Shown here piece after piece: positions 10,773 to 19,559 of a stretch of DNA of 64,000 nucleotides. Each line of letters starts with the position of its first letter. The first letter of the stretch is position 1. Origin of the DNA: Leifsonia sp. ALI-44-B (lineage in GTDB: Bacteria; Actinomycetota; Actinomycetes; Actinomycetales; Microbacteriaceae). The notes under the pieces are model-generated. The model was given only the letters and a program-made list of their open reading frames with translations. It did no database searches and was not told the DNA's origin. The stretch lies in the NCBI RefSeq assembly GCF_001984125.1, contig NZ_MTQL01000006.1, positions 620,001 to 684,000 of the forward strand. The letters run 5' to 3'. The translations under genes were made by a program, and so were the position numbers.

Positions 10773-12827
10773 ATGACAACCCCCGACCCGTTCGCGTCCC
10801 TCGGTGTGACTTTCGACGGGTCGGGCGGCCGCATCGGCGTCTGGTCCGCGAGCGCCACCCGCATCGAGCTCGTCCTTTTCGATGACACCGACCCCCAGTG
10901 GGTGACGGGCCGGGTGCCCCTGACGCGCGGCGAATCGGATGTCTGGACCGCCAGCTCCCCCCTGCTCACCCCCGGCCGCCGCTACGCGCTGCGCGCCGAC
11001 GGCCCCACCGGCCCGCGGCACCGCTTCGACCCCGACGCCCTGCTGCTCGACCCGTACGGCCGCGGCCTGCAACGTGTGGCCCAGGGCGAATGGCGCTCGA
11101 CGGCCGTCGACGAGTCCTTCGACTGGGGCGGGGTGCAGAAACCGGCCGTGCCGCTCGATCGCACGGTGATCTACGAGGCCCACGTGAAGGGGCTGACGAA
11201 GCTCAACCCGGCGCTGCCCGAGAATCTGCGGGGCAGCTACGCGGGACTCGCGCATCCGTCGACCATCGAGCACCTGACAAGCCTCGGGGTGACGAGCGTG
11301 CAGCTGCTGCCCGTGCACGCCTTCGTGTCGGAGCAGCGGCTTCTCAAGCAGGGCATGACCAACTATTGGGGCTACAACACGCTGTCGTTCTTCAGCCCGC
11401 ACGCGCCCTATGCGTCGCGCACCGCTCAGGCTGGTGGGCCCGCCGCTGTGCTACGCGAGTTCAAGGGCATGGTGCGGCTGCTGCACGAGGCCGGGCTCGA
11501 GGTGCTGCTCGACGTGGTCTACAACCACACGGCAGAGGAAGGGCCGGATGGTCCGCGGCTCAGTCTGCGCGGTCTCGACGACTCGAGCTACTACCGTCAG
11601 GACGACCGCGGCCGCTACATCGATGTGACGGGCTGCGGCAACACGCTGGACACCAACTCGCCGGGCGGTCAGCGGCTCGTGCTCGATTCGCTGCGCTACT
11701 GGGCGAACGAGGTGCAGATCGACGGGTTCCGCTTCGACCTGGCGGCCGCGCTCGGGCGTAACGCGGGACACGAGTACGACCCCGAGCATCCGCTTCTCAC
11801 CGCGATCGTCGACGACCCGTCGCTCGCGGGTGTGAAGATGATCGCCGAGCCGTGGGATGTGGGCATGGGCGGCTGGCAGACCGGCCACTTCCCCGACGGC
11901 TGGCACGAGTGGAACGACCGCTACCGCGACCGCGCGCGCAACTTCTGGTTGAGCGATGTGGACTATTCGCGGCGCGCGAGCGATCCGCCCGTCGGCATCG
12001 GCGGTTTCGCCACGCGGCTCGCGGGCTCGTCGAACACGTTCAGTGCCTCCCGCGGGCCGCTCGCATCGGTTAACTTCGTCACGGCGCACGACGGTTTCAC
12101 GCTGGCCGATCTGGTGTCCTATGACGTGAAGCACAACGTGGGCAACGGCGAATCGAATCGCGACGGCAGCGACAACAACCGCTCGTTCAACCACGGCGCC
12201 GAGGGCGAGACCGACGACCCCGGCATCCTGGCCACGCGTCGCAAGGCCATGCGCAACCTGCTCGGCACGCTTCTGCTGTCGGCGGGCGTGCCCATGATCA
12301 CGGCGGGTGACGAGATCGCGCGCAGTCAGCGCGGCAACAACAACGCCTACTGCCACGACAGCGAGCTCACCTGGTTGTCCTACGGGCCGACCCCTCACGA
12401 GCAGGCGTTGCGTCGGCACGTCGAGACGCTGACGCGCGTGCGCACCGAGAACCCCGCGCTTCGTCCCCAGCGATTCGGAAAGAGCGGCGTGCGCGTGCCG
12501 AGCGCGAGCGAGATGGACTGGTACGACGCTTCAGGCTCGACCATGAGCGACGAGGACTGGACGTCGCCCCGCCATCGCACGCTGCAATACGTGGCCGCGT
12601 CGACACCCGAAACCGAGGAGTTCAACCGCATCCTGCTCATCGTGCACGGCGTCGAAACCGACGTGAGCGTCACGCTGCCCCAGCACGATGGCGTGGTGCG
12701 CTACCGCTCGCTGTGGTCGAGCGCCGAGGACGAGGTTGCGGGTGCCGACGGTGCCGTGTTCGCGCCGGGCGATGTGGTCGACGTATGCGCGACGTCGATG
12801 TGGTTGTTCCGGGCCGAGAGCGACTAG
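10773..12827 (+). CDS. glgX: Glycogen debranching enzyme GlgX
   Basis: GlgX is a GH13 isoamylase-type enzyme that cleaves alpha-1,6 branches in limit dextrin left by glycogen phosphorylase. A CBM48-like N-terminal domain is followed by the catalytic barrel with nucleophile Asp322 (DGFRFDLAA), acid/base Glu359 (IAEPWDVGMGGW) and Asp440 (TAHDGFTLADL). I place the start at the ATG at 10773 (684 residues) because the protein then begins MTTPDPFASLGV and matches the usual length; the open frame further upstream only runs antisense to the cysteine desulfurase. There is no Shine-Dalgarno; TACTCT lies 7 bases before the ATG. Its stop overlaps the stop of the convergent methyltransferase gene in the shared CTAG at 12824-12827. 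Confidence 0.93.
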   Translation: MTTPDPFASLGVTFDGSGGRIGVWSASATRIELVLFDDTDPQWVTGRVPLTRGESDVWTASSPLLTPGRRYALRADGPTGPRHRFDPDALLLDPYGRGLQRVAQGEWRSTAVDESFDWGGVQKPAVPLDRTVIYEAHVKGLTKLNPALPENLRGSYAGLAHPSTIEHLTSLGVTSVQLLPVHAFVSEQRLLKQGMTNYWGYNTLSFFSPHAPYASRTAQAGGPAAVLREFKGMVRLLHEAGLEVLLDVVYNHTAEEGPDGPRLSLRGLDDSSYYRQDDRGRYIDVTGCGNTLDTNSPGGQRLVLDSLRYWANEVQIDGFRFDLAAALGRNAGHEYDPEHPLLTAIVDDPSLAGVKMIAEPWDVGMGGWQTGHFPDGWHEWNDRYRDRARNFWLSDVDYSRRASDPPVGIGGFATRLAGSSNTFSASRGPLASVNFVTAHDGFTLADLVSYDVKHNVGNGESNRDGSDNNRSFNHGAEGETDDPGILATRRKAMRNLLGTLLLSAGVPMITAGDEIARSQRGNNNAYCHDSELTWLSYGPTPHEQALRRHVETLTRVRTENPALRPQRFGKSGVRVPSASEMDWYDASGSTMSDEDWTSPRHRTLQYVAASTPETEEFNRILLIVHGVETDVSVTLPQHDGVVRYRSLWSSAEDEVAGADGAVFAPGDVVDVCATSMWLFRAESD

Positions 12828-13648
12828 GCGCGGCGAGCGCTGACGACCGTGGCGTCGCCCTCAGCCGAGCGGATGGTCTCTGCCGCCAGGCCGGCCGCAC
12901 GCATGATCTGCGCCGACGGCCCGGCCTGCGCCTCGCTGGTCTCGACGAAGAGCGTTCCTCCCGGCGCGAGCCAGGCGAGGGCGTCGTCCGCGACGCGGCG
13001 CTGGATGTCGAGCCCGTCGTCGCCGCCGTCGAGTGTGCCGAGCGGCTCATACAGTCGCGCCTCGGGCGGCAGCAGCGCGATGTCGGCCGTCGGCACATAA
13101 GGCGTGTTGCAGACGAGCGTGCGGATGCGACCCCGCAGGTTGTCCGGGAGTGTGGAGTAGAGATCGCCCTCGAAGACGTGGCCGCCCACCGGTTCGAGGT
13201 TCACGCGCGCCCAGGAGACGGCGCGGGGGTCGATATCGGCGGCGGTCAGTTCGATGCCGGGCACCCGCCCGGCGAGGGCCAGCCCGATCGCCCCCGATCC
13301 GCAGCAGAGGTCCACGACGGTGTCTCCCGCCCGGGTGACCGATGCGGCCGCTTCGACAAGCAACTCGGTGCGGTGGCGCGGCACGAAGACGCCGTCCCCC
13401 ACACGCACGCGGATGCCGTCGAACAGGGCCCAGCCGAGGACGTACTCGAGCGGCACGCCCGAGACGCGTTGCGCCACCATCCGCTCGAGGGCTAGTCGGT
13501 TTGCGAGGGTCTCCGGTGCCTCAGAACCGAGCATTTCTGCCAGGAGCAGGGCGGCCTCCTCCTCGGCGAACACGCATCCGGCCGCACGCAGACGGCGCGC
13601 GACATCCGCTTCGATGTCGTGGATGTCTCGGTTGCCGGGCTGGGTCAC
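12824..13648 (-). CDS. PrmC-related protein N5-glutamine methyltransferase
   Basis: This is a SAM-dependent class I methyltransferase related to PrmC/HemK, which methylates the GGQ glutamine of release factors. It has the helical N-terminal PrmC domain, the SAM motif VVDLCCGSGAIGLAL and a catalytic loop that reads NTPYVP (Asn181) where true PrmC has NPPY. That variant marks the actinobacterial PrmC-related family (TIGR03704, as I recall it), whose substrate is not settled. I choose the GTG at 13648 (274 residues), which overlaps the upstream stop as GTGA, over longer starts. A second, canonical PrmC probably exists elsewhere. Confidence 0.85.
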   Translation of the reverse strand: MTQPGNRDIHDIEADVARRLRAAGCVFAEEEAALLLAEMLGSEAPETLANRLALERMVAQRVSGVPLEYVLGWALFDGIRVRVGDGVFVPRHRTELLVEAAASVTRAGDTVVDLCCGSGAIGLALAGRVPGIELTAADIDPRAVSWARVNLEPVGGHVFEGDLYSTLPDNLRGRIRTLVCNTPYVPTADIALLPPEARLYEPLGTLDGGDDGLDIQRRVADDALAWLAPGGTLFVETSEAQAGPSAQIMRAAGLAAETIRSAEGDATVVSARRA

Positions 13649-14097
13649 TGCCACCCGATGCGGTTGCCATACCCGTCGACGAATCTGAGCTGCGGGAACT
13701 CGTGCGACAAGCGCACCAGGAATTCTTGCCCCTCGGCCGTAGACACGGGCCACGCCCAGTTCTGCACGCCGCCCGAGCGTTTGAGCGCCTCGACGAACAT
13801 GTCGCGTTCGGCCCCGGCGCCCTCATGGCGTTTGGGCACCAGGACCCGAGTTATCCGCGCGTAGTCGTGCAGCACGATGAACTGGAAGCTCGACCCCGTC
13901 TTGTCGTCGCGCACGATGAATTCACGCGAACCCGGGATGTCGGGCGGAATCTCGACCGTATCGAAACGTCTGTTCGCCCCGGCCGCGGTCGATTGGCGGT
14001 ATGACCGCGCGAAGAAGAACAGCACGACCGCGATCATCGACATGACGACCAGGCCGCCGACGATGCGGCCGCCCGGGAATGCGTCGAGGTCGAACAT
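13645..14097 (-). CDS. Small single-pass membrane protein of unknown function
   Basis: I do not recognise this 150-residue protein. It starts MFDLDAFPGGRIVGG and has one transmembrane helix at about residues 12-31, followed by a soluble region of about 115 residues ending GYGNRIGWQ. The ATG at 14097 is 4 bases beyond the glgP stop, and the gene overlaps the methyltransferase start by 4 bases, so glgP, this gene and the methyltransferase form one transcription unit. A longer start would sit inside glgP and is unlikely. Confidence 0.75.
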   Translation of the reverse strand: MFDLDAFPGGRIVGGLVVMSMIAVVLFFFARSYRQSTAAGANRRFDTVEIPPDIPGSREFIVRDDKTGSSFQFIVLHDYARITRVLVPKRHEGAGAERDMFVEALKRSGGVQNWAWPVSTAEGQEFLVRLSHEFPQLRFVDGYGNRIGWQ

Positions 14098-14101
14098 CGG
14101 G

Positions 14102-16906
14102 TCAGTCCTCCGCGCGCTCGGTGTCTTCGCCGTCGCTTTGGGCGACGTCGCCGACGGCACGACCGTCCTCGCCGGCGCGGTTCATGTGGGTGTCGTGGTC
14201 GTCGTCACCGTGCCCGGGCGCCGTCGGCAGCGACGTCTCGCCGAGCAACGACGGAACGCGCCCGAGCGCCTCGGCCGTCGCGACGCCGTGGCTGTCGTCG
14301 GGGTGAGCGATGAGCCCGAGCTCGGCGGGTGCCGCGAGGAGCGGATGCCGGGGCAAGACCCGCACGGTGTAGCCGAACCCGCCCGAGTGCACGAGCCGGA
14401 CCTCACCCTCGAAGATCGTCTCGTGCGATCCATCCGCCGGCGCGTCCGCGTCGGTGCCCGCGTTCGCGCCGCCGGCGGGTCGCAGCTCGGCGATGCGCGT
14501 CGAGGTCAGTTCTCCGTCGAACGAGGCGGCGCCGTAGACGACCTGCACGCTCAGTTCATCCGGCGACAGACCCGCCGTGAGGATGCGGGCGCGCAGGCGC
14601 AGGACGTCGTCCACCTGCGGCACGTGCTCGAGTCCCCCCGATTCGACGTGGGCGACCGCGACGCCCGGCCAGGCGCCGCGCACGCGCTGCTTCCAGGCGG
14701 CCAACTCGCGGGCCGGGCGGGAGTTCTCGGGCGCGAGGGTAGCTCGCGAACGCGCGGCGGGAACGTAGAGGTTCTCGACGTACTCCCGCACCATGCGCTC
14801 GGCGCTGAGCTCGGGCGACAGGTGGGCGAGCGAATGCCGCACGCGCGACATCCAGGCCCTCGGCACACCGTCGTCGCCGCGGTCGTAGAACTCGGGCACC
14901 ACGCGCGTCTCGAGCAGCTCGTAGAGCGCGTTGGCCTCGAACAGGTCCCGCTCCTCGCTGGCCCCCTCGCCCGGAGCCGTGGGAATCGCCCAGCCGTTGA
15001 CGCCGTCGAAGTACTCGTTCCACCAGCCGTCGAGGATGGACAGGTTGAGCGAACCATTCATGGCCGCCTTCATGCCCGAGGTGCCGCAGGCCTCGAGCGG
15101 GCGGAGCGGGTTGTTCAGCCACACATCCGTGCCCGGGTAGAGCACCTGGGCCATGCGGATGTCGTAGTTGGTGAGGAACACGATGCGTCCGCGCACGGCC
15201 GGCTGCTGCGCGAACTCGACGAGCTTCTGAATGAGACGCTTGCCGTCTTCGTCGTGCGGATGCGATTTGCCGGCGACGACGATCTGGACCGGCCGGTCGG
15301 GGTCGGTCAGGATGCGCGTCAGGCGCTCCTGATCGTGCAACATGAGCGTCAGTCGCTTGTAGGTGGGCACGCGGCGCGCGAAGCCGATGGTCAAGACGTC
15401 GGGGTCGAGCACGCGGTCGATCCAGTCCGGCGTGATGCCGCCGCGATTCTGCTCCAGCCACAGGGCGCGTTCACGCTCGCGGGCATCCGATACGAGCGCC
15501 TGTTTCATCTTGCGGCGCACGCGCCACAGGTCCTCGTCGGAGAGGGCCTCGGACTGCCAGTCGACGCTCGTCGTGTCGGTCGTGCCGAAACGCTCCTCGG
15601 CGAGCCGCACGAGCCGCGAATCCGTCCAGGTCGCGGCGTGCACGCCGTTCGTGATCGACCCGATGGGCACGTCGGCCTGCTCGAAACCGGGCCACAGCTT
15701 TTGGAACATGCCGCGCGACACATCGCCGTGCAGCTCGGACACGCCGTTGGCGCGCTGGGCCAGCCGCAAACCCATGAACGCCATGTTGAACGCGGATGCG
15801 TCGCCTCCCGCACCGGCGTCACCCCCGTCTGTCGGCTCGGCCCCTAGCGTGAGCGCATCGCCCGGGTCGACGCCCGGAAGCAGGTCGCCGCCGTCGAGAT
15901 AGCGCGCGACGAGCCCGCGGTCGAAGCGGTCGATGCCCGCGGGAACCGGGGTGTGCGTCGTGAAGACCGTGCCGGCCCGCACGACCTCGAGCGCCTCGGC
16001 GAAAGAGAGGCCCTGGCCGATGAGCGACGAGATGCGTTCGAGGCCGAGGAACCCCGCGTGACCCTCGTTGGTGTGGAAGACCGTCGGGAACGCGACATCC
16101 GACAGATCGCACCAGTATTCGACCGCTCGAACTCCCCCGATGCCGAGAAGAAGTTCCTGGCGCAGCCGGTGCTCGGTGTCGCCGCCATACAGGCGATCGG
16201 TGACGGCACGGTATTCGACCGTGTTCTCAGGGATATCGGTGTCGAGCAAGAGGAGCGGCACGCGCCCCACCTCGGCGCGCCACACGCGGGCCGACAAAGC
16301 CCCGCCGTCGGGCATCGCCAGGGTGACGACCACCGGGGTGGCATCGGCGTTTCGCAGCAACTGGATGGGCAGGCCATCCGCATCGAGAACCGGGTAGCTC
16401 TCCTTCTGCCAGCCGTCGGCCGACAGCGACTGCGCGAAATAACCGGCCCGATAGAACAGGCCGACGGCTACGAGGGGCACGCCGAGGTCTGAGGCAGCCT
16501 TCAGGTGGTCACCCGCCAGAATGCCGAGGCCACCCGAATACTGTGGCAACGACGCCGCGATGCCGAATTCCGGTGAAAAATATGCGATGGATGTCGGCGC
16601 GTCGTCACCGAGCGACTGATACCAGCGCGGCTCCCGCAGGTAGACCTCGAGGTCGGAGCGCAGCCCGTTAGCCCACTCGACGAAGCCGCGATCATCGGCC
16701 AATTGGCGCAAACGGTCGGCCCCGATGGCGCCCAGCAGTGCCACCGGATCGTGCCCCGTGGACTCCCACAACTCGGCGCTCATCTCGCGGAACAGGCGCT
16801 TCGTCGGCTCGTGCCAACTCCACCGCAGGTTCGAGGCGAGCACGCCGAGCGCGTCGAGAGCGGGAGGGAGCACGGGCCGCACGGTAAATCGTCTGATCGC
16901 CTTCAC
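14102..16906 (-). CDS. glgP: Alpha-glucan (glycogen) phosphorylase
   Basis: GlgP is a GT35 PLP enzyme that releases glucose 1-phosphate from the non-reducing ends of alpha-1,4-glucans. The N-terminal DUF3417-type region begins VKAIRRFTVRPVLP; the PLP Lys613 lies in GTSGMKAAMNGSLNLS. The start is the GTG at 16906, giving 934 residues. A disordered His/Asp/Glu-rich tail of about 40 residues follows the last folded part. It is divergent from glgE-glgB, the arrangement known for glgP (Rv1328) and glgE-glgB (Rv1327c-Rv1326c) in M. tuberculosis. There is no Shine-Dalgarno, so a leaderless transcript is likely. Confidence 0.95.
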   Translation of the reverse strand: MKAIRRFTVRPVLPPALDALGVLASNLRWSWHEPTKRLFREMSAELWESTGHDPVALLGAIGADRLRQLADDRGFVEWANGLRSDLEVYLREPRWYQSLGDDAPTSIAYFSPEFGIAASLPQYSGGLGILAGDHLKAASDLGVPLVAVGLFYRAGYFAQSLSADGWQKESYPVLDADGLPIQLLRNADATPVVVTLAMPDGGALSARVWRAEVGRVPLLLLDTDIPENTVEYRAVTDRLYGGDTEHRLRQELLLGIGGVRAVEYWCDLSDVAFPTVFHTNEGHAGFLGLERISSLIGQGLSFAEALEVVRAGTVFTTHTPVPAGIDRFDRGLVARYLDGGDLLPGVDPGDALTLGAEPTDGGDAGAGGDASAFNMAFMGLRLAQRANGVSELHGDVSRGMFQKLWPGFEQADVPIGSITNGVHAATWTDSRLVRLAEERFGTTDTTSVDWQSEALSDEDLWRVRRKMKQALVSDARERERALWLEQNRGGITPDWIDRVLDPDVLTIGFARRVPTYKRLTLMLHDQERLTRILTDPDRPVQIVVAGKSHPHDEDGKRLIQKLVEFAQQPAVRGRIVFLTNYDIRMAQVLYPGTDVWLNNPLRPLEACGTSGMKAAMNGSLNLSILDGWWNEYFDGVNGWAIPTAPGEGASEERDLFEANALYELLETRVVPEFYDRGDDGVPRAWMSRVRHSLAHLSPELSAERMVREYVENLYVPAARSRATLAPENSRPARELAAWKQRVRGAWPGVAVAHVESGGLEHVPQVDDVLRLRARILTAGLSPDELSVQVVYGAASFDGELTSTRIAELRPAGGANAGTDADAPADGSHETIFEGEVRLVHSGGFGYTVRVLPRHPLLAAPAELGLIAHPDDSHGVATAEALGRVPSLLGETSLPTAPGHGDDDHDTHMNRAGEDGRAVGDVAQSDGEDTERAED

Positions 16907-16912
16907 CCGCTC

Positions 16913-16918
16913 AGCATA
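16913..16918 (-). promoter_or_regulatory. Possible -10 box for leaderless glgP
   Basis: TATGCT lies on the minus strand 6 bases upstream of the glgP GTG start. The spacing fits transcription starting at the start codon. No clear -35 was found. Confidence 0.35.
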
Positions 16919-17033
16919 AACCGGTGGTGTGAACTCCCTCTTAGATGCTGTGCCCGGACGATACAACCCCTCACAGAGCCAGCCCGACTCCGGTACGGTC
17001 GGACAAGGACCAACGGTAAGGGGAGCGGCTCTC

Positions 17034-19559
17034 GTGGCAGCAGAAAAAGGCAACCGACGTCGGACACCGGCGAAGACCACCAAGAAGGCTTCGTCGCCCC
17101 AAGCGGCCGCGGCCGACGGGATCGTGACAAACCCGGGGGCAGTGAGCCCCGGCGCAGTGAACGCTGGCGCAGTGAACCCCGGTGCAGTGAACGCTGGCAC
17201 AGCGAACGCTGGCTCAGTGAAACCGGGCGCGGCGGATGCCGTCGAAACCCCGATCGTGGAGCCGTCGCCGCCGACGCCGCCCGCGACGGCCGCCTCACAC
17301 ACGCCCGACGCGCCGAGCCTCGAGGACACAACGGCTCCCGCCGCCGTCACCGACGCCGGCACCCCGGCCGCAGCCGCAGCGCCGACCCAGCCCGGCACCG
17401 ACGACGTTCCGGCCGAGGCTTCGGGTGGCGACCTGCCGACGAGCGGTTCGACCGCCGGCGCCTCGGCGACAGCCGGTGCGGCCGCGCTCGACCTCTCGCT
17501 GGGCGCCGACAAGACCGCCGACACCCCGGCGACCGATGCGGCCCGTCAGGCCGGCAGCGACTTCCGCCCCGTCATCGGGCGCATCCCCGTGCTCGACATC
17601 ACCCCCGCGCTGCCCGACCACCTGTGGCCGGCCAAGGCCGTCGTCGGCGAGGTCGTCGAATTCGGCGCCACCGCCTTCCGCGAGGGCCACGACCTCATCG
17701 GCACGCAGCTGCTCCTCACCGATCCGTCGGGCACCACGACGGCTCACCGCCTGTCTCCCGGAGCCCCCGGGCTCGACCGCTGGGAAGGCCTCGTCCGCGT
17801 GGATGTCGAGGGCGACTACACCTTCCGCGTGCGCGCCTTCGCCGACGACTGGGCCACGTGGCAGCACGCCGCCGAGATCAAGGTGCCCGCCGGCATCGAT
17901 GTCGAGCTCATGTTCCAGATCGGCGCCGGACTCGCGGCCCTCGCGGCCGACCAGCCCGAACGCTCAGAGGATGCGCGAGCGCGCCTGTCCGCGGCCGCCC
18001 GCACGCTGCTCGACGACGAACGCTCGATCGACGAGCGCGCCGCCGTCATCAGTGACGAGACCGTGTCGGCCCTTCTCGCCGACATCCCGCTCGCCTCGCT
18101 CGAAAGCTTCTCCGACGAGCGCACGCTGCGCGTCGAGCGCCGCCGTGCCGGCGTCGGCTCCTGGTACGAGTTCTTCCCGCGCTCCGAGGGCGCCATCAAG
18201 AACGCCGACGGCTCCTGGCAGTCCGGCACGTTCCGCACCGCGGCCCGACGCCTCGAAGGTGTGGCGGCCATGGGATTCGACGTGCTCTACCTGCCGCCCA
18301 TCCATCCCATCGGCCATGCCTTCCGCAAGGGGCCGAACAACACCATGAACCCGGGGCCGCACGACCCCGGATCGCCGTGGGCCATCGGCTCGGCCGAGGG
18401 CGGACACGACGCCATCCACCCCGACCTCGGCACCGTCGAAGACTTCCAGTTCTTCGTCGCCGAGGCGCAGAAGCACGGCATCGAGGTCGCCCTCGACTTC
18501 GCGCTGCAGGCATCGCCCGACCACCCGTGGGTGACCGAGCATCCCGAATGGTTCACCACTCTGCCCGACGGCACCATTGCCTACGCCGAGAACCCGCCGA
18601 AGAAGTATCAGGACATCTACCCGATCAACTTCGACAACGACCCCGAGGGCATCCGCCAGGAGGCGCTGCGCGTGCTGCGGCACTGGATCGACCTGGGTGT
18701 GCACATCTTCCGCGTCGACAACCCGCACACCAAACCGCTCGACTTCTGGGAGTGGATCATGCACGAGGTGCGCCAGACGCACCCCGACGTCGTGTTCCTC
18801 GCCGAGGCGTTCACGCGCCCCGCCATGCTGCAGGGGCTCGCCAAGGTGGGCTTCCAGCAGAGCTACAGCTACTTCACGTGGCGCAACACGAAGGAGGAGC
18901 TCGAGGAGTTCTTCCAGAGCATCTCGCACGAGACGAGCGACTTCCTGCGCCCGAACCTCTTCGTCAACACGCCCGATATCCTCACCGAGTACCTGCAATT
19001 CGGTGGGCCGAGCGCCTACACGATCCGTGCAGCCCTCGCCGCGACGGCCGCACCCGTCTGGGGCGTCTACTCCGGTTTCGAGCTGTTCGAGAACGTGGCC
19101 CGCCCGGGCGCCGAAGAGAACATCGACAACGAGAAGTACGAATACAAGCCGCGCGACTTCGCGGCCGCCGAACAGGCCGGCGCATCGCTCGGGCTCTTCC
19201 TCGGGCTGCTCAACAAGATCCGCCGCGAGCACCCCGCCCTGCAGCAGCTGCGCAACCTGACGTTGCACGCGAGCGATGACGACAGCATCCTCGTCTACAG
19301 CAAGTTCCTCGACGGCGCTTTCACCGAAAGCGGCACGAGCGACCGCATCCTCGTCGTCGCCAACGTCGACCCGCACTCGGTCCGCGAGACCACGGTGCAC
19401 CTCGACACGACGGCATTCGGCATTCCGCAGGGCGCGGCCTACGAGGTCACCGATCTGGTGACCGGCGAGACCTACACGTGGGGGGACCACAACTACGTGC
19501 GACTGGATGCGTTCTCGCACCCGGTGCACATCTTCGAGGCGAAGGAGATCCGCCCATGA
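17034..19559 (+). CDS. glgE: Alpha-1,4-glucan:maltose-1-phosphate maltosyltransferase GlgE
   Basis: GlgE (GH13_3) extends alpha-1,4-glucan with maltosyl units from alpha-maltose 1-phosphate. It has an N-terminal DUF3416 domain from about residue 178 ([11 protein letters not shown]), and the catalytic motifs diagnostic for GlgE: Asp562 in [10 protein letters not shown] and Glu591 in LAEAFTRP. I choose the GTG at 17034 (841 residues), preceded by AAGGGGAG. The first 177 residues are unusual: a basic Lys/Arg-rich start, then seven 5-residue repeats, then an Ala/Pro/Thr-rich disordered stretch. Known GlgE proteins are about 660-700 residues. The ATGA overlap with glgB shows translational coupling. 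Confidence 0.94.
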   Translation: MAAEKGNRRRTPAKTTKKASSPQAAAADGIVTNPGAVSPGAVNAGAVNPGAVNAGTANAGSVKPGAADAVETPIVEPSPPTPPATAASHTPDAPSLEDTTAPAAVTDAGTPAAAAAPTQPGTDDVPAEASGGDLPTSGSTAGASATAGAAALDLSLGADKTADTPATDAARQAGSDFRPVIGRIPVLDITPALPDHLWPAKAVVGEVVEFGATAFREGHDLIGTQLLLTDPSGTTTAHRLSPGAPGLDRWEGLVRVDVEGDYTFRVRAFADDWATWQHAAEIKVPAGIDVELMFQIGAGLAALAADQPERSEDARARLSAAARTLLDDERSIDERAAVISDETVSALLADIPLASLESFSDERTLRVERRRAGVGSWYEFFPRSEGAIKNADGSWQSGTFRTAARRLEGVAAMGFDVLYLPPIHPIGHAFRKGPNNTMNPGPHDPGSPWAIGSAEGGHDAIHPDLGTVEDFQFFVAEAQKHGIEVALDFALQASPDHPWVTEHPEWFTTLPDGTIAYAENPPKKYQDIYPINFDNDPEGIRQEALRVLRHWIDLGVHIFRVDNPHTKPLDFWEWIMHEVRQTHPDVVFLAEAFTRPAMLQGLAKVGFQQSYSYFTWRNTKEELEEFFQSISHETSDFLRPNLFVNTPDILTEYLQFGGPSAYTIRAALAATAAPVWGVYSGFELFENVARPGAEENIDNEKYEYKPRDFAAAEQAGASLGLFLGLLNKIRREHPALQQLRNLTLHASDDDSILVYSKFLDGAFTESGTSDRILVVANVDPHSVRETTVHLDTTAFGIPQGAAYEVTDLVTGETYTWGDHNYVRLDAFSHPVHIFEAKEIRP
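17130..17234 (+). repeat. Seven 15-bp tandem repeats inside glgE
   Basis: Seven in-frame 15-base units encode [30 protein letters not shown] and KPGAA. They lie in the disordered N-terminal extension of GlgE. Units 2-4 are most alike at DNA level (GCAGTGAAC core), suggesting slippage-type expansion. Confidence 0.85.
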
